A DNA stretch of 64,000 nt from JANMES01 sp038229715 (GTDB taxonomy: Bacteria > Planctomycetota > Phycisphaerae > Tepidisphaerales > Tepidisphaeraceae): positions 8,555 to 72,554 of the forward strand of contig JBBROD010000011.1 of the NCBI GenBank assembly GCA_038229715.1, in the 5' to 3' direction. The notes below the pieces were generated by a model. The model saw nothing but the letters and a program-made list of their open reading frames with translations. It ran no database searches and was not told the origin of the DNA. Below are positions 52,497 through 60,750 of this stretch, piece by piece. How positions within the stretch are numbered: the first letter of the stretch is position 1; every line of letters begins with the position of its first letter. Both the position numbers and the translations under genes were made by a program.

Positions 52497-52763
52497 TTAG
52501 CCCATCTTCGCTAAAACAGACTCGACCTTTCCTCGAATCTCGCCCCATTTGGTGGAGGGAAATTTGTTCACGGTGATGAAATCCCCCAGGAGCAGCAAGC
52601 TCGTCACGCCGGGGATTTCAAACAACGCTTTTCCGACCGGGTCATCCTTAGCAGCCTCAGCATTAAAGTAACTGTTCGGCTGCTGCGTGATCGGACGGTC
52701 CAGAATAAACTTCTGTGCGTTGGGATTGGGCGTTGGCTGAACTTCCGTAACCCTATATCCCAT
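52497..52763 (-). CDS. Nfu/NifU N-terminal domain protein
   Basis: 88 aa from the ATG at 52763 (GGAG five bases upstream; a GTG at 52769 is the alternative). The Nfu_N fold is clear: TEVQPTPNPNAQKFILDR, followed by VGKALFEIPGVTSLLLLGDFITVNK and a final helix. The C-terminal CxxC [Fe-S] domain of full Nfu proteins is absent, so this is a stand-alone Nfu_N protein, a form common in bacteria. It probably helps iron-sulfur cluster delivery by protein contacts. It lies alone between a convergent GH29 gene and the divergent ribosomal protein operon. Confidence 0.85.
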   Translation of the reverse strand: MGYRVTEVQPTPNPNAQKFILDRPITQQPNSYFNAEAAKDDPVGKALFEIPGVTSLLLLGDFITVNKFPSTKWGEIRGKVESVLAKMG

Positions 52764-52910
52764 CTGCACTCCGTGCGGCGGAGTATATCGTTTGCGTCAG
52801 GCGAGAAAAGAGGGCTGGAGCCGTAAAAAGCCAAATTTTCGAATATTTTATACTTTGTTTTGCAAAGTACACGGAAGCTTCGTGTTTCTGGATTTCAGCA
52901 AAACAAAAAC

Positions 52911-53017
52911 ATGCGACACAGAGACACAGAGTCACAGAGGTAAGCACAGAGAATTGAGCTGAAATCTCCTCTTCCTCTCTGTGCATTTCTCTGTGACTCT
53001 GTGCCTCCGTGTCGCAT
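52911..53017. repeat. CACAGAG-type palindromic intergenic repeat, copy 1
   Basis: GCGACACAGAGACACAGAGT... faces ...CTCTGTGCCTCCGTGTCGC with further CACAGAG/CTCTGTG units inside. It belongs to the same family as copies 54241-54353 and 57094-57207. It occupies most of the ~380-bp gap 52764-53146; the remainder holds the rplM promoter. Confidence 0.75.
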
Positions 53018-53049
53018 TCATCTTGCAAACGCGGATTCGGCGGCTTCTC

Positions 53050-53077
53050 TTGACAGAAAGCCCACAATCCTTAGAAT
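53050..53077 (+). promoter_or_regulatory. Strong sigma70-like promoter of rplM-rpsI
   Basis: A perfect TTGACA (53050-53055), a 16-bp spacer and TAGAAT (53072-53077, one mismatch to TATAAT) precede rplM by about 70 bp, giving a leader of ~60 nt. A strong promoter fits a ribosomal protein operon. Confidence 0.7.
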
Positions 53078-53146
53078 TTCCCCTCCCTGTGTCGGGCGTG
53101 TTTTGCGTCCGCACGGCTGTTTTCGTTGATTAAGAAAGACCGAATC

Positions 53147-53578
53147 ATGAGCACGTACAGCCCCAAACCGGGTGAAATCAAAGCCGACTGGCACACTGTT
53201 GACGCCTCGGGCAAAGTCCTAGGCAGGCTGGCTTCCAAGATTTCGCTGATCCTCCAAGGCAAGCACAAGCCGACTTACGCCCCCCATGTGGACACCGGCG
53301 ATTTCGTCATCGTGCTCAACGCTGAAAAGATCAAAGTCACCGGCCGCAAGGCGGACGTGATCGAGTATGACACCTACAGCCGCTACCCCGGCGGGCGTCA
53401 TCTCTACTCGTACAAGACGATGAGCGAACTCCACCCGGAACGCATCATCCAGTTGGCCGTCAAACGGATGCTGCCGAAGAACAAGATCGGCCGCAACCTG
53501 CTGACCAAACTCAAAATCTACACCGGCACCGTGCATCCGCACGCTGCCCAACAGCCGAAAGAACTCAAGCTCGCATAA
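53147..53578 (+). CDS. rplM: 50S ribosomal protein L13
   Basis: 143 aa, the usual L13 length. DWHTVDASGKVLGRLASKIS, PHVDTGDFVIVLNAEKI, YSRYPGGRHLYSYKTMSEL and VKRMLPKNKIGRNLLTKLKIY are conserved L13 segments. L13 binds 23S rRNA early in 50S assembly. The start at 53147 (MSTYSPKPGE) is preferred to the upstream TTG. It is followed after 162 bp by rpsI, the universal pairing. An inverted repeat occupies the gap. Confidence 0.97.
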   Translation: MSTYSPKPGEIKADWHTVDASGKVLGRLASKISLILQGKHKPTYAPHVDTGDFVIVLNAEKIKVTGRKADVIEYDTYSRYPGGRHLYSYKTMSELHPERIIQLAVKRMLPKNKIGRNLLTKLKIYTGTVHPHAAQQPKELKLA

Positions 53579-53586
53579 AAAATGAC

Positions 53587-53650
53587 TGTGGAATGTGGAT
53601 TGTGGATTGTCGAAACGCTTCAACAATCTACATTCCACGATCCACAATCG
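53587..53650. repeat. Inverted repeat in the rplM-rpsI spacer
   Basis: TGTGGAATGTGGATTGTGGA (from 53587) and the complementary units ACATTCCACGATCCACA (53630-53646) form an imperfect hairpin of ~64 bp between co-oriented genes. It could act as an attenuator of rpsI or be another mobile short-unit palindrome. Confidence 0.55.
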
Positions 53651-53740
53651 ATCAATCGTCATCGGCTCGTGATCAGCGGTACTCCAAACAACTACCAATG
53701 ATCCGATGACGACCAAACCCGCTGATCACGGAAAGGCCAT

Positions 53741-54175
53741 ATGAGCGACGCTACCGCCACTCCCGAATCCACCGAAAAGAAAGTCAAACCCGTTTACACT
53801 TGGGGCGTGGGACGACGCAAGTCGGCTGTCGCCCGGGTTCGTATCGCGCCGGGTTCCGGTAAGATCGAAATCAACGGCCGCACGTTGAACGATTACTTCA
53901 CCGGCGAGCGCGATCGCAAAGCGATCTTCGGCCCGCTCGAAGTAACCAACACCGGCGGAAAGATGGACGTCCTCGTCAACACCGACGGCGGCGGAGCAAC
54001 CGGGCAGACCGGCGCGATCGTCATGGGCCTTGCCCGTGCGCTGGCCAAGTACGATGCCAGCCTCGAAGGCGCCCTCCGCAACGGCGAGTTCCTCACCCGC
54101 GACAGCCGCATGAAGGAACGCAAAAAATACGGCCAGCGCGGTGCACGTCGTCGCTTCCAGTTCAGCAAGCGATAA
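53741..54175 (+). CDS. rpsI: 30S ribosomal protein S9
   Basis: 144 aa. YTWGVGRRKSAVARVRIAPG, IEINGRTLNDYF and the ending RMKERKKYGQRGARRRFQFSKR (last residues, with SKR tail entering the decoding site) are diagnostic of S9. A GGAAAGG site lies before the start. The N-terminal extension (SDATATPESTEKKVKPV) is slightly longer than in E. coli. It closes the rplM-rpsI operon and is followed by a rho-independent terminator. Confidence 0.97.
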   Translation: MSDATATPESTEKKVKPVYTWGVGRRKSAVARVRIAPGSGKIEINGRTLNDYFTGERDRKAIFGPLEVTNTGGKMDVLVNTDGGGATGQTGAIVMGLARALAKYDASLEGALRNGEFLTRDSRMKERKKYGQRGARRRFQFSKR

Positions 54176-54197
54176 ACGATTGGCTCAATTAAAACAC

Positions 54198-54231
54198 GAA
54201 AAGCCCATGCCGACAGGCGTGGGCTTTTTTG
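54198..54231 (+). terminator. Rho-independent terminator after rpsI
   Basis: AAAAGCCCATGCC, a four-base loop (gaca) and GGCGTGGGCTTTT form a 13-bp stem (one T-G pair), ending in a run of six T, 22 bp after the rpsI stop. It is a textbook intrinsic terminator. Confidence 0.92.
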
Positions 54232-54240
54232 TTGGGCTTA

Positions 54241-54353
54241 CGAATGCGACACAGAGGCACCGAGTCACAGAGAAATGCACAGAGTGGAAGAAATTAATCT
54301 CATTTGAATTCTCTGTGCTTAACTCTGTGACTCTGTGCCTCTGTGTCGAATTC
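54241..54353. repeat. CACAGAG-type palindromic intergenic repeat, copy 2
   Basis: GCGACACAGAGGCACCGAGT... and ...CTCTGTGACTCTGTGCCTC... followed by TGTGTCG face each other across ~50 bp. It is closely related to copy 1, lies directly after the rpsI terminator and abuts the FAH-family gene end. Confidence 0.75.
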
Positions 54354-54354
54354 T

Positions 54355-55152
54355 TCATTCGTTAACGACCGGATTCTCCAGCCGCCCGAGCTTTTCGATC
54401 TCGATCGCAATCGTATCCCCCGCCTTCAGCCACACCGGCGGCTTGCGGGCAAAACCTACCCCGCTCGGCGTGCCCGTCAGAATCACGCTGCCGGCCCGGA
54501 TCGTCATCGTGCTCGACAGGCTTTCGATCAGCGTCGGCACGTCGAAGATCATGTCCGCTGTCGTGTGGTCCTGCATCACCTGGCCATTGAGCGTGGTTTT
54601 GATCGCCAGCGCGTTCGGGTTCGGCACTTCGTCGGCCGTCACCAAGTCAGGGCCCAGCGGGCAAAACCCATCGAACGATTTGCCGCGGGCAAACTGTCCG
54701 CCGCCGAGGGATTTCTCACGCTGCCAGTCACGGGCTGATACGTCGTTGGCGATTGTGTAGCCGAAGACGTATTTCAGCGCGTCGGCATTGCTCACGTTCT
54801 TCGCGTCTTTGCCGATCACCACCGCCAGCTCGCCTTCATAGTCGATCATGCTGCTTCGCTTGGGGATCGCGATCGGCGAGCCGGGGTGGTTCAGCGCGTT
54901 ACTGGCTTTGATGAACAGCATCGGGTGAGCCGGAATCTCCGAGCCGCTTTCCTTCGCGTGCTCACGGTAGTTCAGGCCGATGCAGAGGATGTCCGTCGGC
55001 ACGATCGGCGAAAGCAGCTTTTCGATCGGCAGCCGGTCCGAGGTTTCGGTTGCTGAAAAGAGCGAATCTCCCGCCAGCCGCGAGGCGGTGTGGCCGTCGA
55101 TCCGCTTGCCGAGGTAGGTCTTTCCGCCCGAGATAAAACGTATGAGTCGCAT
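54355..55152 (-). CDS. Fumarylacetoacetate hydrolase-family protein
   Basis: 265 aa from the ATG at 55152 (MRLIRFISGG). Family motifs: CIGLNYREHAKESG, MIDYEGELAVVIGK (metal ligands), YTIANDVSARDWQ, GKSFDGFCPLGPDLV and ILTGTPSGVGF. Members hydrolyse or decarboxylate beta-diketo or oxo acids with Mg/Mn (for example ureidoglycolate lyase-type, oxaloacetate decarboxylase). The exact reaction is not set by sequence. It is divergent from a GT2 gene (~95-bp gap), which probably contains both promoters. Confidence 0.9.
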   Translation of the reverse strand: MRLIRFISGGKTYLGKRIDGHTASRLAGDSLFSATETSDRLPIEKLLSPIVPTDILCIGLNYREHAKESGSEIPAHPMLFIKASNALNHPGSPIAIPKRSSMIDYEGELAVVIGKDAKNVSNADALKYVFGYTIANDVSARDWQREKSLGGGQFARGKSFDGFCPLGPDLVTADEVPNPNALAIKTTLNGQVMQDHTTADMIFDVPTLIESLSSTMTIRAGSVILTGTPSGVGFARKPPVWLKAGDTIAIEIEKLGRLENPVVNE

Positions 55153-55247
55153 AATCGCATCATAGCGTACGCTCGCTTGCAAGACATCGTGCCGCACCGG
55201 CAGACAATCGCTTGCGGGCCGGTTCGTTTTCTGAAACACTCGACCAC

Positions 55248-56225
55248 ATGTCCGAGCCCAATGCCGACCGATCGCTGCTGATCGTCATGCCCGTTTTCAA
55301 CGACTGGGAGCCGCTGCAAAAGCTGCTCGACCTGATCGACGCGGTATTGGCCGGCAAGGATCTGCAGGCCAAGATTCTGCTGATCGACGATGCCTCGAGC
55401 GATCGGCCGAACCGCTCGGCGCTGAGGCGAAAGTACGTCTCGCTGACAGAACTGCATTTGCTCAGCCTGCGTCGCAACCTCGGCCACCAGCGGGCGATCG
55501 CGATCGGCCTGGCGTTCATCAACGATCACCTGCCGGCCGAGCGGATCATCATCATGGATGCCGACGGGCAGGATTCTCCCGAGGATTTCGGTAAGCTGCT
55601 GGCCAAGTTCGATGAATGCCAGGGCAGGTGTATCGTCTTCGCAGAGCGCAAGCGCCGGTCCGAAGGATTGTTCTTCAAATTTTTCTATTGGCTGTTCCGC
55701 GTGACGCACGAGCTTCTCACCGGGCACGCCGCCCGCGTGGGCAATTTCAGCATCCTGCCCCGAGAGCATCTGCGAAAGCTGACGGTGGTGAGCGAAATCT
55801 GGAACAACTACGCTGCCGCCGTGCACAAATCCCGATTGCCGTCGGTAACCGTCCCGACCGACCGCGCCGCCCGTATCGCCGGGCACACGCGGATGAATTT
55901 TTCCAGCCTCGTATCGCACGGCCTGAGCGCGATGTCGATCTACAACGACGTGATCGGCGTGCGAACCCTTTCAACCGCCGTCGTACTAACGCTGCTGACC
56001 GCGATCACAACGATCGGCCTGACGATCTTCCACTTCGCCGCCCAATCAACGCGCCTGGATGCGTGGATCTTCGTCGGCCTGATTGTGCTGGCGATGCTCG
56101 TCATCGTCTGCGGCGTGCTGGCGACATTCCTGCTGTCCGCGCTGGCCGACCGCACGTCCAGCAGCTTTTTGCCGTCAAGAGATTACCGCTTCTATTTCGA
56201 GTCGGCCGAGCGGGTTGATCTGTAG
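55248..56225 (+). CDS. Membrane GT2 glycosyltransferase (DPM1/GtrB-like)
   Basis: 325 aa from 55248. GT-A family 2 domain: LLIVMPVFNDWEPLQKLLD, LLIDDASSDRPNRS, LRRNLGHQRAIAIGLAF, IIIMDADGQDSPEDFGKLL (DxD-like). Two C-terminal transmembrane helices (LSTAVVLTLLTAITTIGLTI and IFVGLIVLAMLVIVCGVLA) follow, the layout of polyprenyl-phosphate sugar transferases such as GtrB or DPM1. It probably charges undecaprenyl phosphate with a sugar for cell-surface glycans. The next gene (nnrD) is convergent, 9 bp away. Confidence 0.88.
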   Translation: MSEPNADRSLLIVMPVFNDWEPLQKLLDLIDAVLAGKDLQAKILLIDDASSDRPNRSALRRKYVSLTELHLLSLRRNLGHQRAIAIGLAFINDHLPAERIIIMDADGQDSPEDFGKLLAKFDECQGRCIVFAERKRRSEGLFFKFFYWLFRVTHELLTGHAARVGNFSILPREHLRKLTVVSEIWNNYAAAVHKSRLPSVTVPTDRAARIAGHTRMNFSSLVSHGLSAMSIYNDVIGVRTLSTAVVLTLLTAITTIGLTIFHFAAQSTRLDAWIFVGLIVLAMLVIVCGVLATFLLSALADRTSSSFLPSRDYRFYFESAERVDL

Positions 56226-56234
56226 TTGCAATAC

Positions 56235-57086
56235 TCAGCCAGCGATCTGTTCGTATTCAGAGATTGCGGTGGAAAGACACCGAATCACGTCTGTCGCCAG
56301 CACACTGCGCAAACCAAGCAATCGTCCCGCCAGTTCCCCCGCTTTGCCGTGGATCCACACGCCGGCAATGGCGGCGTCGAAGCGGTCCATGCCTTGGCCG
56401 ATGAGCGAGCCGATGACGCCGGACAGCACATCACCGGTCCCGGCCTTGCTGAGCGAGCTGTCGCCGGTGCGGTTGATGTAAACGCGCTTGCCGTCGGCTA
56501 CCACCGTTCGGCTGCCCTTCAACACGACGATCTGTTTAAACGTTGTGGCCGCGTGTGTGGCAAGTGTGATTCGTCCGTCGTCGTCTGCTGGCACGTCTTG
56601 AGCACCAAGCAACTTGCACAGCCGCTTCATCTCGCCAGGATGCGGCGTAAGCACCGCTTTGTCGGCCGATCGCCAAAGCCATTGCTTCTCGCCGGCGAGT
56701 ATGTTCAACCCATCGGCGTCGACGACGGTTAGATGAGATTGTTTCAGCACCGCCAGCAGCAGTTTCTTCGCCGCCGGTGATTGCCCAAGCCCAGGCCCGA
56801 TGACGACCGCACCGGCCAGCGCTGCTGCCTCAAGCGTCGGCTTGATCGCCGCCCCGCGAGCCAGCCCGATCAACTCCGGCGTGATCGCCAGCGCCGCGGG
56901 CAGCATCGATTTCGGCACCGCGATCTGCACCAGCCCGCTCCCCATCCGCAGCGCCGCCGTCCCGGCCAGCACCGGCGCGCCCAGCATCGTCTCATTCCCG
57001 CCGATGACAAGCACCCGGCCGAACAGGCCCTTATGGCCGTCGGCGGGTCGCGGTGGAAGCGGTGGTAGTCGGGTGATTCGTGTCAT
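56235..57086 (-). CDS. nnrD: ADP-dependent NAD(P)H-hydrate dehydratase
   Basis: 283 aa from the ATG at 57086 (MTRITRLPPLPP); the longer frame is less likely because it would start inside a repeat element. Motifs: GRVLVIGGNETMLGAPVLAG, VVIGPGLGQSPAAKK, VVDADGLNILAG, VLTPHPGEMKRL and SKAGTGDVLSGVIGSLI (ribokinase-like catalytic region). It repairs damaged NAD(P)HX back to NAD(P)H with ADP. The partner epimerase domain (NnrE) is absent from this protein and window, so a separate nnrE gene is expected elsewhere. Confidence 0.92.
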   Translation of the reverse strand: MTRITRLPPLPPRPADGHKGLFGRVLVIGGNETMLGAPVLAGTAALRMGSGLVQIAVPKSMLPAALAITPELIGLARGAAIKPTLEAAALAGAVVIGPGLGQSPAAKKLLLAVLKQSHLTVVDADGLNILAGEKQWLWRSADKAVLTPHPGEMKRLCKLLGAQDVPADDDGRITLATHAATTFKQIVVLKGSRTVVADGKRVYINRTGDSSLSKAGTGDVLSGVIGSLIGQGMDRFDAAIAGVWIHGKAGELAGRLLGLRSVLATDVIRCLSTAISEYEQIAG

Positions 57087-57093
57087 TCTAATC

Positions 57094-57207
57094 GGATTTA
57101 CCACAAAGGCCACAGAGAATGCACAGAGGACGCACAGAGAAATCATTTAGTTGATGCCTCTCTCGGTGCTCTCTGTGTTATCTCCGCGTGCTCTGTGGTA
57201 AATCCGC
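57094..57207. repeat. CACAGAG-type palindromic intergenic repeat, copy 3
   Basis: GGATTTACCACAAAGGCCAC and the complementary CTCTGTGGTAAATCC form the outer stem; CACAGAG units (57111, 57123, 57133) face CTCTGTG units (57170, 57191). It lies just upstream of nnrD. Confidence 0.75.
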
Positions 57208-57211
57208 CTCC

Positions 57212-57334
57212 TTAGCCCTGTGCAAAACCATCCCGCAGCCCCGGCCCGCTGCTGCGGACGAGTTGATCATTTTTCACGGCCACCGAGTAGTTCACGATCA
57301 CATCGACTAGCTTTCCCAATCTCGAATCGCGCAT
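57212..57334 (-). pseudogene. N-terminal remnant of an M29 (AmpS/AmpT-like) aminopeptidase
   Basis: A 40-codon frame begins MRDSRLGKLVDVIVNYSVAV and KNDQLVRSSGPG, matching the start of M29 thermostable aminopeptidases (about 370 aa when intact), then ends at TAA. The rest of the gene is missing. The repeat element at 57094-57207 starts immediately after the truncated end, suggesting loss by a repeat-mediated deletion. It is on the same strand and just 6 bp after the DUF4349 gene, consistent with a former operon. Confidence 0.65.
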
Positions 57335-57340
57335 AAGTCG

Positions 57341-58510
57341 CTACTTGCTGATATCCAGAGTTTCGATCGACCGCGAAAGTGCGGCTTGGTCCTTCTTAAA
57401 CGTCTCAGCCGGTCCCCACGCTTCAAGCGTAAAGACGCGGCGATCGTTGCTGATGATCGCCAGTGTGTAGCCGAACGACTTGCCGGCGATCTCCCGCGAA
57501 CCCGTGAGAATATGGCCCGTCGCGCCGGTTTTGAGTTTGATGTCTCGCTCGTCGCTGACGGCCAGCCCGCGGTTATCCACCATCGCCCGGCGGGCGAGCT
57601 TTTGCCAAAACTCCAGCGCCCCGCCGTCGTAGTTATCGTGCCGTTGCAGTTTGATCAGCACGCCCTCGGCGCTCATCGCTTCAGTACGGTCGTCATCCTC
57701 GTAGTAGCGCACGTACGCTTTGGGCAGATCGAACGACGTGCCGGACTTGAACCACCCGCCGCGCTCGGCGGTGGGGACAAGCCGCCCACTCAGCAGGCCG
57801 TCGCCAAGCGCGCGAACCCACGCAAACGGGATCTGCTCCACCAAATCTTTTTGAGGCAGCGGCGAGTTGACCAGCACCTTGATCGTCGACATCGCCGCCT
57901 GGCTCTCGTAGAAGCGGATCTTGCCCTTGAGCATTTCGATCGTCTCCGACAGCCGGGCCATTTCTTTTTCAATCGCCAGCGTGTCTTCCATCTTCTGCGA
58001 TTTATCCAGCAGCGCCACCAGCCGCTGACGGACTTGGACGGCGTTGTCCAGTCGCAGGTTCAGGTCGTGGAGTTCTTCGGTGATGTCGTTGGCTTTAATT
58101 TGTCGATCGGTCACTTCGCCGAGCTTGGCGATCTGATCGATCGTCGCGTCAAACTTGGCGGCCGGCACGCGGACGGTGATGCTGCCGTTGTCGATCTCCT
58201 GCATGTACCCGCCGGCGGCGTTGGCGAAGCCGCGGACGGAATCGAGCGTCTGGCGGACGTCCTGCACGGCAAGGCGAATGCCGGCGGTGTAAATCACCAC
58301 TCGTGCGGCGGGTTTATTCGCCGGATCGGGGGCAGATGCGTCAGCGAGCAATATCGGCAGTTTTGACTTGCTTACCGCTGCAGCTAGTTGACCCGAACCG
58401 GCGACGTCCCGATCCAGCCGCAATGCGTTATATTTTTCCTGCGTCGTTTCGCATCCCAATAGCCCGCACACCATGCCCGCCCACGCCAATGCTTTGAGTT
58501 GGTTTTGCAT
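57341..58510 (-). CDS. DUF4349 domain lipoprotein
   Basis: 389 aa with a lipoprotein signal ending LLGC. The DUF4349 region spans ~65-260: IYTAGIRLAVQDVRQTLDSV, GYMQEIDNGSITVRVPAAKF, LGEVTDRQIKANDITEELHD and LRLDNAVQVRQRLVALLDKS. A long coiled-coil (to about residue 210) follows. Unlike most DUF4349 proteins it lacks an obvious C-terminal membrane helix and instead has a ~120-residue soluble domain. It is probably anchored at a membrane and binds or senses something in the periplasm; no enzymatic residues are apparent. Confidence 0.78.
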   Translation of the reverse strand: MQNQLKALAWAGMVCGLLGCETTQEKYNALRLDRDVAGSGQLAAAVSKSKLPILLADASAPDPANKPAARVVIYTAGIRLAVQDVRQTLDSVRGFANAAGGYMQEIDNGSITVRVPAAKFDATIDQIAKLGEVTDRQIKANDITEELHDLNLRLDNAVQVRQRLVALLDKSQKMEDTLAIEKEMARLSETIEMLKGKIRFYESQAAMSTIKVLVNSPLPQKDLVEQIPFAWVRALGDGLLSGRLVPTAERGGWFKSGTSFDLPKAYVRYYEDDDRTEAMSAEGVLIKLQRHDNYDGGALEFWQKLARRAMVDNRGLAVSDERDIKLKTGATGHILTGSREIAGKSFGYTLAIISNDRRVFTLEAWGPAETFKKDQAALSRSIETLDISK

Positions 58511-58609
58511 GCGATTAATCTTAGCTAAGAAGCCGACAATGACATAGACGCCGCCGCGCCCGCCGGTATCATCCGACGCGGCCGAGTATTGATGGAAGGA
58601 CTCATTTTT

Positions 58610-60130
58610 ATGCCAACCGCCGCCCCGTGTGCGATCGTGATTTTTGGAGCCAGCGGCGATCTCGCCAAGCGTAAGCTCATCCCCGCGTTGTACGAAATGG
58701 CCCGCGAAAAGCTGCTGCCCGAGAATTTTGTGCTCGTGGGCTATGCTCGCTCAGAAATGACCGACGCCGCCTACCAAGCCGACTGCCGCGAGGCCGTCAC
58801 CAAGTTTGCCCGATCCAAGCCGGCTGATCAGGCGCTGCTCGATCGGATCATCAAAAACGCCTTCTACGTTCAAGGCGATTACGGCTCGGCCGCCGACCAC
58901 CAAAAGCTGGCGAAAAAACTGGCGGAGTTCGATCAATCGCACAACACCGGCGGGAACCGCCTGTTCTACCTCTCAACGCCGCCCAATACGTTCGAGCCGA
59001 TCATCACCTGCCTCGGCGAGCAGCACATCAAAAACGGCGGCTACCACCGCATCATTATCGAAAAACCGTTCGGCCGCGATCTGCAGAGCGCCAAATCGCT
59101 CAACGCACTGCTGCATAAGTATTTTGAAGAGACCGACGTATTCCGCATCGATCACTACCTCGGCAAGGAAACCGTGCAGAACCTGATGGTGATGCGGTTC
59201 GCCAACGCCATCTTCGAGCCGATCTGGAGCTACAAGTACATCGACCACGTGCAAATCACCGTCGGCGAAACGCTCGGCGTCGGCAAGCGCGGCGGATACT
59301 ACGATAAATCCGGCGCTCTCCGCGATATGGTGCAGAACCACATGTTTCAGTTGCTAGCGTTAGTGGCGATGGAACCGCCGGCCGCGCTGGATGCGGTCAG
59401 CATTCGCGATGAGAAGGTAAAGGTATTCAGATGCATTCGCCCGATCCGCAAAAGCCAGGTCGACGACTTCGCTATCCGCGGCCAGTACAGCGAAGGCACC
59501 AGCGGCGGCGAGAAAACGCCGGGATATCTCAAGGAAAAAGACGTTCCCGCCAACAGCGGTACCGAAACCTTCGCTGCGCTGAAGCTGTTCATCGACAACT
59601 GGCGATGGAGCGGCACGCCGTTCTATCTGCGCACCGGCAAGGCGCTGAAAGACAAGCTGAGCGAAGTCGTCGTGCGTTTCCGCAGCCCGCCGCTGACGCT
59701 GTTTCAGAAGCAGTGCGAGTCAGCCGTCTACCCGAACGATTTGATTATCCGCGTTCAGCCGGAAGAAGGCATCAGCTGGCGCATGAACGGCAAAGTGCCC
59801 GGCGGAACGCTGAGCATCAAGCCCGTTGCGCTCGACATGCTGTACAAGACGACGTTCAACGTCGAACCGCCGGAAGCTTACGAGCGGCTGATCTTCGACA
59901 GCATGATCGGCGACCAAACACTCTTCATCCGCGGCGACGAAGCGGAAGCGGCGTGGAAGGTGATCGACCCGATCGAACAAGGCTGGCTGGAATCGAAAAA
60001 CGCCCCCGAGGAATACGCCCCGGGCAGTTGGGGCCCGAAAAAGGCGGATCAACTCATCGAGCTTGACGGCCGCCGCTGGATGCCGAGCGCGGACGGGGAA
60101 GCCGAGCCGATCATCGCGTGCTCGCTTTAG
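58610..60130 (+). CDS. zwf: Glucose-6-phosphate 1-dehydrogenase
   Basis: 506 aa from 58610 (AAGGA upstream; earlier in-frame TTG and ATG starts are less likely). The NADP-binding GASGDLAKRKLIPALYEM, the active-site signature RIDHYLGKETVQNLM and the C-terminal substrate-binding half including RTGKALKDKLSEVVVRF are all present. It catalyses the first step of the oxidative pentose phosphate pathway, supplying NADPH. Neither pgl nor gnd is next to it. It is followed by a long repeat-rich gap and then by convergent glmS. Confidence 0.96.
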   Translation: MPTAAPCAIVIFGASGDLAKRKLIPALYEMAREKLLPENFVLVGYARSEMTDAAYQADCREAVTKFARSKPADQALLDRIIKNAFYVQGDYGSAADHQKLAKKLAEFDQSHNTGGNRLFYLSTPPNTFEPIITCLGEQHIKNGGYHRIIIEKPFGRDLQSAKSLNALLHKYFEETDVFRIDHYLGKETVQNLMVMRFANAIFEPIWSYKYIDHVQITVGETLGVGKRGGYYDKSGALRDMVQNHMFQLLALVAMEPPAALDAVSIRDEKVKVFRCIRPIRKSQVDDFAIRGQYSEGTSGGEKTPGYLKEKDVPANSGTETFAALKLFIDNWRWSGTPFYLRTGKALKDKLSEVVVRFRSPPLTLFQKQCESAVYPNDLIIRVQPEEGISWRMNGKVPGGTLSIKPVALDMLYKTTFNVEPPEAYERLIFDSMIGDQTLFIRGDEAEAAWKVIDPIEQGWLESKNAPEEYAPGSWGPKKADQLIELDGRRWMPSADGEAEPIIACSL

Positions 60131-60517
60131 CGGCGCGTTGCGCGCCGGGCGCTTCAATAGAGGCGCAGCCAGAATAGAAAAATCGGCTGCTATCAATTCA
60201 CTTTCTACGGTAATCGCAATTTTTCTGATGGATGGTGCGCGCCCGGCGCGTCAGCGGCACAGCACCGCGCGCCAATTTAGGGACGCATATTTCGTGAGCG
60301 ATGCGCTCCGACTTCACGATGCCAACTCGCTCACGCGAGTAACCGGCGACGAGGATGTTCTTTGACAATTCGACGATGAACGAACGGCTGACCGAAAGGT
60401 CAAAGGGGCAGGAATTTGGTCAGACTGAAAACTCGCCTGTACCACGGTCCTCCGGCCCGTGCCTTTCGCTTGAGAACCTCGAAAAATTTGGATTTGCAGA
60501 CATTCCTGCGCCGTCAG

Positions 60518-60691
60518 CACGGGCCGGAGGCTGCTGTGTCCGCCCACCCCCCCCAAAACACGTCATGCTGAGGTACTCCGAAGCATGTCGGACGCGGAAT
60601 ACCGCTCGGGATTCGAGATCCTTCGGAGTACCTCAGGATGACGATTCTTGTGTGTTCGCTGGGGTTTGGACACAGCAGCCGGAGGCCCGTG
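60518..60691. repeat. Nested palindromic element
   Basis: Outer arms CACGGGCC...GCTGCTGTGTCC (60518-60541) and GGACACAGCAGCC...GGCCCGTG (60668-60691) bracket an inner pair, GTCATGCTGAGGTACTCCGA (60562 onward) and TCGGAGTACCTCAGGATGAC-like sequence (60622 onward). The inner TGAGGTACTCCGAAG / CTTCGGAGTACCTCA stem is 15 bp. The centre resembles an older repeat into which, or around which, another palindrome has formed. Confidence 0.7.
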
Positions 60692-60750
60692 GTACGGTCG
60701 AGTTTCCAACGTACGCAATCGCCAACATTTCGGCGTGAACGACCGCCAAC

